Positions 1 through 4,701 of a stretch of 10,204 nucleotides of DNA are shown in pieces (the first letter of the stretch is position 1; each line of letters begins with the position of its first letter). The position numbers and the translations under genes are program-made. Source of the DNA: Clostridiales bacterium UBA4717 (GTDB taxonomy: Bacteria > Bacillota > Clostridia > Oscillospirales > CAG-272); assembly GCA_002404395.1 (NCBI GenBank), contig DHJP01000045.1:30313-40516 (forward strand), in the 5' to 3' direction. Below the pieces are notes generated by a model that did no database searches, was not told where the DNA came from, and saw only the letters and a program-made list of their open reading frames with translations.

Positions 1-122
1 TATGAAATTACGGGAGTTCTTTAATATTAAAATTTGAAACGTGCAAAGAGCGTATCGCCCGGCGAGTCAAAAGGGAATACCATGCGTTGTGGATCTTACG
101 AAAACGACGCAGAAGCTTTCGT

Positions 123-1052
123 TCAGCTGAGGCGGTCGTTCAATACCCTGTCCGTAAAATCGTTTACCGTTCTTGAGTACAGATCGCTGTCGGTTGCATA
201 TGCCAGCGCATGATCGGCGCCGTGAACCGTGACGAGCGTGGTGTTCTGCGGGCGTGCGTCGCATATTTCCTCAGACATATAATGCGGCACAAATCCGTCC
301 TTATCTCCGTGAATAAGCAACAGCGGGAGCTTGCTTGCTTTTACCGCGCTGAGCGCATCGGCTTCAGAGAGATCAAAACCGCCGAACAGACGGGCGGCAA
401 GCTTTACAAACGGAAATACGAGCGACGGTGCGAACCCGCGGTCTTTTGCCACTTTTTTGATTATCCCGGACGGAGATGAGAAGCCGCAGTCGGCAACGAC
501 TCCGATGACGTTGTCGGGCAGCCCGAGTCCCATTGCCATCATAACTGTGGCGGCACCCATTGATACGCCCGCAAGGATAACGGGTGGCTTGCCGAAGCGT
601 TCGTTGATATAATTTACCCATGTAAGGCAGTCGCGCCTCTCGTTTATTCCGAAGCTGATCGTGTGTCCCGCGCTTCTGCCGTGGGCGCGTTGATCGACTA
701 CCAGAATATTGAAACCGTTCTCGCGAAAGAGCTTAAAAAGCGCGGCGTTGTCGGCACGGAGCCATGCGCGGTAGCCGTGGAAAAGGATCGCGTTCGGCGC
801 GCTTTCGGAGAAGCGGTAGTATGAGCCGACCAAAGCGGTATTGTCAAACGCTTTGACCGCTACTTCCTCATACTTGCAGCTGTTAAGTTCGTCAACCAGA
901 ATTTTGGTGCTGTCGTATGCTTTCTTGTATGCGCCGGCGTTCAACTCCGATTTTTTCATGCGCTCGGAGTGATAAAAAGTGGAATAGTAGCAGTAGAGCG
1001 TGAATAAAAGCACCAGAACCGCGATCCCTGCCAAAACATATATGATTATCAT
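123..1052 (-). CDS. Membrane-anchored alpha/beta hydrolase (serine hydrolase family)
   Basis: Predicted serine hydrolase of 309 aa; substrate unknown. Residues 2-22 form a strongly hydrophobic helix followed by basic residues, so the enzyme is probably tethered to the membrane; its orientation is not decidable here. The core carries the alpha/beta-hydrolase landmarks in order: the HGY oxyanion segment (92-94), VVDQRAHGRS (118-127), the nucleophile elbow GVSMG with Ser164, the HGDKDGFVP segment with the likely acid Asp252, and GADHALAY with the catalytic His281. This order matches the COG1073-type hydrolases (YqkD-like) of Firmicutes, which are typically about 300-330 aa. The start was set at 1052 because GGAGG (1062-1058 on this strand) stands 5 nt before that ATG; the in-frame ATG at 1064 overlaps this ribosome binding site and would be too early. 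The gene is divergent from the thiamine operon. Family call is secure; specific function is not known. Confidence 0.9.
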   Translation of the reverse strand: MIIIYVLAGIAVLVLLFTLYCYYSTFYHSERMKKSELNAGAYKKAYDSTKILVDELNSCKYEEVAVKAFDNTALVGSYYRFSESAPNAILFHGYRAWLRADNAALFKLFRENGFNILVVDQRAHGRSAGHTISFGINERRDCLTWVNYINERFGKPPVILAGVSMGAATVMMAMGLGLPDNVIGVVADCGFSSPSGIIKKVAKDRGFAPSLVFPFVKLAARLFGGFDLSEADALSAVKASKLPLLLIHGDKDGFVPHYMSEEICDARPQNTTLVTVHGADHALAYATDSDLYSRTVNDFTDRVLNDRLS

Positions 1053-1057
1053 AACAA

Positions 1058-1062
1058 CCTCC
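1058..1062 (-). promoter_or_regulatory. Ribosome binding site fixing the hydrolase start
   Basis: GGAGG on the minus strand with a 5-nt spacer to ATG 1052. It decides the start, because the upstream in-frame ATG (1064) lies at the edge of this site. Confidence 0.8.
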
Positions 1063-1067
1063 ATGCC

Positions 1068-1083
1068 GCGTAAGCGCTTATGC
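1068..1083. repeat. Near-perfect 16-bp palindrome upstream of the hydrolase
   Basis: The core TAAGCGCTTA (1071-1080) is a perfect 10-bp palindrome. It extends with GC (1068-1069) against GC (1082-1083) across one mismatch. It lies only 5 bp upstream of the hydrolase ribosome binding site, so it would fall in that gene's 5' leader or over its promoter. A site for a dimeric regulator is possible but not shown; a palindrome with no loop is a poor RNA hairpin. Confidence 0.5.
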
Positions 1084-1179
1084 TTGAAGCGGAATTTTTA
1101 TGTTGAAACTCTACATTTTAAGTATATCTGTCATGTGTGGCATATCGGTTACATTAAAGTTAAAAAATCGTGTAATTTC

Positions 1180-1205
1180 GCCGATTCTACTGTCGGTAGA
1201 GCGGC
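1180..1205. repeat. Stem-loop with inverted TTCTAC/GTAGAG
   Basis: GCCG, a bulged A, and TTCTAC (1185-1190) can pair with GTAGAG (1196-1201) and CGGC (1202-1205) around a TGTCG loop. The CGATTCTAC word recurs at 1213-1221, and GTAGAA, its reverse complement, follows at 1238-1243. No T-run follows on either strand, so this is not a terminator. It may be part of an operator array. Confidence 0.45.
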
Positions 1206-1286
1206 AAAAGGACGATTCTACGGCGATTTGAAGGCAAGTAGAACGGGAGCGAACCTTCTGTATACCTGCAAGCGCGTACCTGTGTG

Positions 1287-1315
1287 TTTACGTGATCCCT
1301 ATCTACCGGTATAAT
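1287..1315 (+). promoter_or_regulatory. Probable sigma-A promoter for the 31-codon small ORF
   Basis: A perfect TATAAT (1310-1315) lies 17 bp after TTTACG (1287-1292), which matches the -35 consensus at 4 of 6 positions. A start near 1322 would give a leader of about 80 nt to the small ORF at 1404. No terminator separates this transcript from the thiamine riboswitch, so it could also feed the thi operon. A TCTAC word (1302-1306) sits inside the spacer. Confidence 0.5.
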
Positions 1316-1403
1316 GAAACTGCAAGTAAAATTAAACGCGTAAGGACGCGGATTCACGACTGTAAAAAATGTGAAAACATAAAATCCGAAAGGGGGGGAC
1401 TTT

Positions 1404-1499
1404 ATGAAAAGAAGGAACAGATTGATGAAGATGATAGCCGCTGTGATCAGCCGTATAGGGATGATGACGATAAATGCGGGTGCCGTAACTTTGGAGTAA
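1404..1499 (+). CDS. Small ORF, 31 aa, signal-peptide-like; function unknown
   Basis: ATG at 1404 follows a very G-rich Shine-Dalgarno (AGGGGGGG, 1391-1398) at 5-nt spacing and ends at TAA 1497-1499. The product begins MKRRNRLMKMIAAV, a basic N-terminus, then a moderately hydrophobic stretch ending in INAGAVTLE. This looks like a Sec signal peptide or small membrane peptide, although one Arg interrupts the hydrophobic part. A promoter (1287-1315) precedes it. It could be a real small protein, a leader peptide for the thi transcript, or the surviving 5' end of a decayed secreted-protein gene, since the frame stops just before the next promoter. I do not recognise a family. Confidence 0.4.
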   Translation: MKRRNRLMKMIAAVISRIGMMTINAGAVTLE

Positions 1500-1512
1500 T
1501 GTAAAAAAATTC

Positions 1513-1541
1513 TTGACAAATACGCCTGTCGGCGTTATAAT
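1513..1541 (+). promoter_or_regulatory. Consensus sigma-A promoter of the thiamine operon
   Basis: TTGACA (1513-1518), a 17-bp spacer, then TATAAT (1536-1541): a perfect match to the housekeeping consensus. Initiation near 1548 would start the transcript immediately at the 5' strand of the riboswitch P1 stem (1551). Such a strong promoter fits a gene set whose output is controlled after initiation. Confidence 0.93.
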
Positions 1542-1550
1542 GTGTGTGCC

Positions 1551-1648
1551 AATTGAAAACGGGGTGCTGACGTATGTCGGCTGAGACGGAGCGAAGCTCC
1601 GAACCCATGAACCTGATACGGATAATGCCGTCGTAGGAATTTTCGGTT
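1551..1648 (+). promoter_or_regulatory. TPP riboswitch (THI element)
   Basis: All the conserved THI-box words appear in order: GGGGTGC (1561-1567), CTGAGA (1581-1586), ACCC, GAACCTGAT (1609-1617), GGATAATGCC (1620-1629) and GTAGGAA (1633-1639). The variable P3 arm is the clean hairpin CGGAGC-GAA-GCTCCG (1587-1601). P1 forms between AATTGAAAA (1551-1559) and TTTTCGGTT (1640-1648). This family senses thiamine pyrophosphate. The terminator 10 nt downstream and the thiT-thiN genes show that it is an OFF switch acting at transcription. Confidence 0.97.
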
Positions 1649-1658
1649 TTGAGTTTTT

Positions 1659-1686
1659 ACGCCAACGTTTTCCGTTGGCGTTTTTT
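1659..1686 (+). terminator. Riboswitch-controlled intrinsic terminator
   Basis: ACGCCAACG (1659-1667) pairs with CGTTGGCGT (1673-1681) around a TTTTC loop, a 9-bp stem merging into TTTTTT then G and more T. It lies between aptamer and thiT. CGTTTTC (1666-1672), spanning the end of the left arm and the loop, is exactly complementary to GAAAACG (1555-1561) on the 5' side of P1. That pairing could act as the antiterminator when TPP is absent. Confidence 0.93.
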
Positions 1687-1701
1687 GTTTTATATTTGTG
1701 T

Positions 1702-1723
1702 GCCGCCTGCGGCGGCGGAAAGG
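1702..1723 (+). promoter_or_regulatory. GC hairpin plus RBS of thiT
   Basis: GCCGCC (1702-1707), TGC loop, GGCGGC (1711-1716), directly followed by GGAAAGG (1717-1723) and a 5-nt T spacer to ATG 1729. The hairpin abuts the Shine-Dalgarno without covering it. A similar TGC-loop hairpin sits in the same place before thiN. The RBS selects ATG 1729 over an in-frame TTG at 1675, which lies inside the terminator stem. Confidence 0.6.
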
Positions 1724-1728
1724 TTTTT

Positions 1729-2352
1729 ATGCGAAACAAAAACGAAAAGATCAGAATAGTTGCGGAAACCGCGGTCATGGTCGCGCTCGCAACCATACTC
1801 AGTCTGATCAAAATTTACGATGCGCCTTACGGCGGTTCGGTCACGCTTATGTCAATGCTGCCGATAATGATACTGTCCTGCAGACGCGGCACGCTTTGCG
1901 GACTTGCCGGCGGATTTGTTTATTCCGTGATCGAGCTTTTGCTCGGACTCAATAATGTGGCATGGGTACCGACTGCGGGCGGGATCGCGCTTTGCATCTT
2001 GTTTGACTATATCATTCCGTTTACGCTTATCGGACTTTGCGGAATGTTTTTCGGCGGCAAGGACGCCCTTTCGTTCAATAAGGCTTCGCGCGCATGGAGA
2101 ATACTTGTCGGCGCGCTCGTCGTAATGCTTTTAAGATACGTTTGCCACATCATCTCCGGAGTTGCGGTCTGGTACGCGCTTGACCTTGAGTGGTACGCCG
2201 ACGACCCGACCCATATCGTACACAAGTACGGCGCATGGCTTTTCTCGGCAATATATAACGGAAGCTTTATGTTGCCCGAGATCGCGATAACTCTGATAGG
2301 CGCGGCGGCGCTCTGCTCGGTTGACGCTGTTTTCAAGACCGAAAAAAAGTAA
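1729..2352 (+). CDS. thiT: Thiamine transporter ThiT, ECF-type substrate-binding (S) subunit
   Basis: Integral membrane protein of 207 aa that captures thiamine at the outer face and delivers it with the shared ECF module (EcfA, EcfA', EcfT), which is not encoded in this window. About six hydrophobic segments are visible, near residues 10-27, 38-50, 54-74, 84-108, 124-146 and 180-200. The N-terminal IAETAVMVALATIL-like helix is typical of ECF S-components, where it meets EcfT. The C-terminal SGVAVWYALDLEW stretch (143-155) and the IYNGSFMLPE motif (175-184) are characteristic of the ThiT/YuaJ family. Length fits the family. The start is at 1729, supported by GGAAAGG; a longer TTG-started frame is not credible because it would begin in the terminator. 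The upstream TPP riboswitch is independent support for the substrate. Confidence 0.95.
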   Translation: MRNKNEKIRIVAETAVMVALATILSLIKIYDAPYGGSVTLMSMLPIMILSCRRGTLCGLAGGFVYSVIELLLGLNNVAWVPTAGGIALCILFDYIIPFTLIGLCGMFFGGKDALSFNKASRAWRILVGALVVMLLRYVCHIISGVAVWYALDLEWYADDPTHIVHKYGAWLFSAIYNGSFMLPEIAITLIGAAALCSVDAVFKTEKK

Positions 2353-2384
2353 AGACGGAAGAATTTTTTAGCAAATCTTTTCTG

Positions 2385-2405
2385 CGTCGGCTGCGCCGAT
2401 GAAAG
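2385..2405 (+). promoter_or_regulatory. GC hairpin plus weak RBS of thiN
   Basis: CGTCGGC (2385-2391), TGC loop, GCCGATG (2395-2401) with one G-T pair, followed at once by AAAG and a 6-nt spacer to ATG 2412. The Shine-Dalgarno is poor and its first G lies in the stem, so the hairpin could modulate translation. The layout repeats that before thiT. Confidence 0.5.
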
Positions 2406-2411
2406 TATTCA

Positions 2412-3035
2412 ATGAAAAAATGTTGTATCTTCGGCGCGCTTGAGCCGTTCGGTTTTGAGCGTGCCGCGCTTGACGGCGCAACTGTTTATGCCGCCGACCG
2501 AGGGCTTGAGCGGCTTGAAAAACTCGGGATAACTCCCGATTATGTTATCGGGGACTTTGATTCGCTCGGATATGTTCCCGATCCGCTTCCCGCAGAGCAC
2601 CTGATAAAACTGCCGTGCGAAAAGGACGACACCGATATAATGAGCTGTGTGCGTCACGCCTGCGAACGCGGTGCGCGTGAGTTCCTTATCTACGGAGCGC
2701 TCGGCGGCAGACTCGATCATACTTTCGCGAATATACAGATAACGAAGCGGCTTGCCGAGTCGGGGTGCAGGGTCAAGCTTTACGGCGATAAGTATTATGC
2801 AGTCGCCGTGAATAACGGCAGTATCACGCTTGAGGCAAAACCGGGAGTCCGGGTGTCGGTGTTTTCACTTTCCGACCACGCAAACGGCGTTACGCTTGCC
2901 GGGCTTAAATATCCGCTGGCGGACGCGAAGCTTGACGCAAATTTTCCGCTCGGAGTGAGCAATGAGTTTTCGGAACGCATCGCGTGCGTGTCGGTTGAGT
3001 GCGGCACATTGCTGGTGCTTTGCGATAAAATGTGA
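2412..3035 (+). CDS. thiN: Thiamine pyrophosphokinase (thiamine diphosphokinase)
   Basis: Cytosolic enzyme of 207 aa that transfers pyrophosphate from ATP to thiamine, giving TPP. Family signatures are all present: AADRGLERL (27-35), GDFDS (47-51, acidic metal/nucleotide site), KDDTD (71-75), GALGGRLDH (95-103) and, in the C-terminal beta-sandwich thiamine-binding part, GVSNEF (181-186). Length is normal for bacterial ThiN. It starts 59 nt after thiT with no terminator between, so the two form one TPP-controlled operon: uptake followed by activation, with the product TPP closing the feedback loop. The start is the only sensible ATG; its ribosome binding site is weak (AAAG) and lies beside a hairpin. 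No intrinsic terminator is visible after the stop, so transcripts may continue into the SLH gene. Confidence 0.95.
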   Translation: MKKCCIFGALEPFGFERAALDGATVYAADRGLERLEKLGITPDYVIGDFDSLGYVPDPLPAEHLIKLPCEKDDTDIMSCVRHACERGAREFLIYGALGGRLDHTFANIQITKRLAESGCRVKLYGDKYYAVAVNNGSITLEAKPGVRVSVFSLSDHANGVTLAGLKYPLADAKLDANFPLGVSNEFSERIACVSVECGTLLVLCDKM

Positions 3036-3096
3036 ATTTTCTGATTGCGTGCATATATTTCCTCTTTCAAATGCATATTAAAGGTATAAATTGCAT

Positions 3097-3102
3097 GGAG
3101 GG
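3097..3102 (+). promoter_or_regulatory. Ribosome binding site fixing the SLH-protein start
   Basis: GGAGGG with a 6-nt spacer to ATG 3109. The ATG at 3103 touches the site and TTG 3091 precedes it, so 3109 is preferred; ATG 3115 is a weaker alternative. Confidence 0.75.
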
Positions 3103-3108
3103 ATGTGC

Positions 3109-4398
3109 ATGAAAATGAAACAAAAGAAACGCTCGTTTTTGGTATTGCTGACGCTTTGCGCCCTGTCGCTTGCACTGTGCGTCGGCGCGGTTCCGGTATC
3201 TCCGGCGCTTGATGTGCTTGCGCTCGATTACAAAATGATAAAGGTCGGACTTACAAGCCGCGACGTTTATTTTGACGAGTCGGATTTTCTCAAGGCGACC
3301 GGACTGTCCGCGATAGACGGTATCTGTATCGAAAGTCTGCCTGAGCCGTCGCTCGGAACATTGATGCTCGGTTCGCTTGCTCTCCGCGAGGGGCAGACCG
3401 TGTCGAAAAAGAATCTGTCTAATATCAGATTTGTTCCGGGTGAAAGCGGAGAGCTTGAAGCATCGTTCGGCTTTTCGACCGGCAAAGGAGGCGCGGTCTA
3501 TTCATGCTCGGTGTGTCTGCTGTCGCGCGCTAACTCATCACCGGTGTCGGCAGACCCTGACGATCCCGCGCTTGAGGTTTCGACGCTTCGCGGTATTGAG
3601 GTGTTCGGAAGCATGAAAGCAAGCGATCCGGACAATGACCCGATAAGCTATAGCATAGTGAAATATCCGACTCACGGAACGCTTGAAGTCACCGACACAG
3701 TGCGCGGCAACTATTGCTATCTGCCCGAAAACGGCTTCGTCGGCAGCGACAGCTTTTCGTATACCGCGAGCGACAAATACGGCAACACCTCAGACGAGGC
3801 GACCGTTGTGCTTGAAGTCGCTTCTCCCGAAACCAACATCGTATTTGCGGATATGGACGGACATTTTGCGCATTACAGCGCGATTGTGGCGGCAAGCAGA
3901 GGTTTTGTTGACTTTAAAACTTCGTCCGACGGCAAATTCTTTTTTGACCCCGATGAGCCGATGAGCCGCGCCGCTTTCTGCGCCGCGCTGATGAAGTCTG
4001 CCGGATACGACGGCTTTGAAAGCGTGAGCGGAACGGTCTTTGCGGACGACGCGGATATTCCGAGCGAATATAAAGGTATCATTACCGCCGCGTCGGTGCT
4101 CGGCATTGCAAACGGCATTGAGACCGACGGCAAGCTGATGTTTTACCCGAATAATCAGATCACCCGTGCGGAAGCGGCAGTGATGATAAATAAGCTTTAC
4201 GGCTTTGAGTCAAGCGGAGAGCTTGCCGTTTTCAACGACTTTGACAGTACGCCGGCATGGGCGGTCTCGTCGATATCCGCACTTTGCGAAGCGGGAGTTA
4301 TGAAGGGCGACGGCAGCGGTAATATCTCGGCATACGAGGGACTTAACCGCGCTTCGGCGGCGACTCTGCTCGTAAATGCCTCCGCACGCAAAAAATAA
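3109..4398 (+). CDS. Secreted SLH-domain surface protein with Ig-like (cadherin-like) domains
   Basis: Cell-envelope protein of 429 aa. An N-terminal Sec signal (KQKKR then a hydrophobic stretch, about 4-28) is followed by a region (about 70-135) with LGTLMLGSLALREGQTVS, resembling a degenerate cadherin-like/Big repeat. A clear bacterial Ig-like domain of the Big_9 type follows (about 142-238, with ASDPDNDPISY, THGTLEV and GSDSFSYTASDKYGNTS). Three SLH domains fill the C-terminus (about 246-300, 309-366 and 373-425). They begin FADM, FADD and FNDF and contain SRAAFCAAL, TRAEAAVMI and NRASAATLL. SLH triplets bind pyruvylated secondary cell-wall polymers, anchoring proteins in Gram-positive envelopes; the first and third here are divergent. 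No catalytic domain is seen, so the role is probably structural or adhesive. No good promoter was found in the 73-bp gap after thiN, so it may be read from the thi operon. Confidence 0.88.
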   Translation: MKMKQKKRSFLVLLTLCALSLALCVGAVPVSPALDVLALDYKMIKVGLTSRDVYFDESDFLKATGLSAIDGICIESLPEPSLGTLMLGSLALREGQTVSKKNLSNIRFVPGESGELEASFGFSTGKGGAVYSCSVCLLSRANSSPVSADPDDPALEVSTLRGIEVFGSMKASDPDNDPISYSIVKYPTHGTLEVTDTVRGNYCYLPENGFVGSDSFSYTASDKYGNTSDEATVVLEVASPETNIVFADMDGHFAHYSAIVAASRGFVDFKTSSDGKFFFDPDEPMSRAAFCAALMKSAGYDGFESVSGTVFADDADIPSEYKGIITAASVLGIANGIETDGKLMFYPNNQITRAEAAVMINKLYGFESSGELAVFNDFDSTPAWAVSSISALCEAGVMKGDGSGNISAYEGLNRASAATLLVNASARKK

Positions 4399-4410
4399 TG
4401 CGCCATTTGC

Positions 4411-4426
4411 AATTTGTTCACAAATT
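4411..4426. repeat. Inverted repeat AATTTGT-TC-ACAAATT
   Basis: Two perfect 7-bp arms separated by 2 bp, 12 bp after the SLH stop codon and 40 bp upstream of the promoter at 4466. Possible operator. It has too small a loop for an efficient terminator and no T-run follows. Confidence 0.4.
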
Positions 4427-4465
4427 ATTCCGACGGTATTTGTCTAAAAATGTGGAATACACAAA

Positions 4466-4494
4466 TGGACTTTATAAAAGTACGGGTGTATAAT
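4466..4494 (+). promoter_or_regulatory. Candidate promoter just ahead of a terminator
   Basis: TGGACT (4466-4471, 4 of 6 consensus) and a perfect TATAAT (4489-4494) at 17-bp spacing. A transcript from about 4501 would meet the strong terminator at 4517-4550 almost at once. It could yield a tiny RNA, serve as an attenuated promoter for sulP, or be a chance match. Confidence 0.4.
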
Positions 4495-4516
4495 ATTACG
4501 CGGTGCAAAAAATGCG

Positions 4517-4550
4517 GCGCGACGGCAGCTTTTGCCGTCGCGCTCTTTTT
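4517..4550 (+). terminator. Strong intrinsic terminator
   Basis: GCGCGACGGCA (4517-4527) pairs perfectly with TGCCGTCGCGC (4533-4543) around GCTTT, an 11-bp GC-rich stem followed by TCTTTTTATTTATT. It ends the SLH (and possibly thi) transcript. A run of A on the left side (4507-4512) gives some function on the other strand too. Confidence 0.92.
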
Positions 4551-4598
4551 ATTTATTGAAGCTTTTCGATTATCGGCAGCATCGTTATCCCTGTAAAC

Positions 4599-4692
4599 AG
4601 CCGCCTTGTGCGGCATGAAGCGGGAAAACTCCGCCTTTGTTAAGCGAAAGCTTTGATTTTGCGTTACTTTTTGAGCCGCTTTGTGCGGCATG
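4599..4692 (+). promoter_or_regulatory. Hairpin-rich sulP leader with duplicated 19-nt element
   Basis: AGCCGCYTTGTGCGGCATG occurs at 4599-4617 and again at 4674-4692 (18 of 19 identical, 75-bp period). Each copy is a hairpin, GCCGC with GCGGC around a 5-nt loop. Between them lie GCGG-7nt-CCGC (4620-4634) and AAGC-GAAA-GCTT with a GNRA loop (4642-4653). The second copy ends at the Shine-Dalgarno of sulP. I do not recognise a known riboswitch. No clear promoter was found between the terminator at 4550 and the gene. Confidence 0.45.
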
Positions 4693-4696
4693 GGAG
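4692..4696 (+). promoter_or_regulatory. Ribosome binding site fixing the sulP start
   Basis: GGGAG with 5-nt spacing to ATG 4702. Earlier in-frame starts (TTG 4681, ATG 4690) lie in the hairpin or overlap this site. Confidence 0.65.
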
Positions 4697-4701
4697 TTGT
4701 T

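Larger units (their letters stand above)
1065..1403. other. Non-coding divergent region between hydrolase and thiamine genes
   Basis: This stretch has no convincing gene. It holds a 16-bp palindrome (1068-1083), a cluster of TCTAC/GTAGA words (1110-1306), a stem-loop (1180-1205), a rightward promoter (1287-1315) and a short hairpin CGCGT-AAGG-ACGCG (1337-1350) in the leader of the small ORF. No good minus-strand promoter for the hydrolase was found: TATACT occurs on the minus strand near 1121-1126, but without a recognisable -35 at 16-18 nt. Confidence 0.6.

Noticed and set aside
98..122. Terminator for the hydrolase gene
   Set aside because: ACGAAA and TTTCGT give only a 6-bp stem with a 13-nt loop and no T-run follows on the minus strand.
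1050..1064. Longer hydrolase start at ATG 1064 (extra residues MEVV)
   Set aside because: The ATG abuts the GGAGG that serves ATG 1052 and has no ribosome binding site of its own at usable spacing.
1675..1728. TTG-started N-terminal extension of ThiT
   Set aside because: It would begin inside the terminator stem and encode a T-run-derived segment; ATG 1729 has a proper RBS and gives the normal family length.
1332..1811. 159-codon minus-strand open frame over the thiamine control region
   Set aside because: It crosses the promoter, riboswitch and terminator of the thi operon in antisense, and no recognisable RBS or family motif supports it.
4406..4424. Rex-type operator near the SLH stop
   Set aside because: Only the right half TTCACAA matches; the left half (TTTGCAA) agrees with TTGTGAA at 4 of 7 positions.
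4414..4596. 60-codon open frame with a hydrophobic C-terminal part
   Set aside because: Begins with a non-ATG codon without RBS and reads through the promoter and intrinsic terminator; the hydrophobic residues derive from the terminator stem and T-run.
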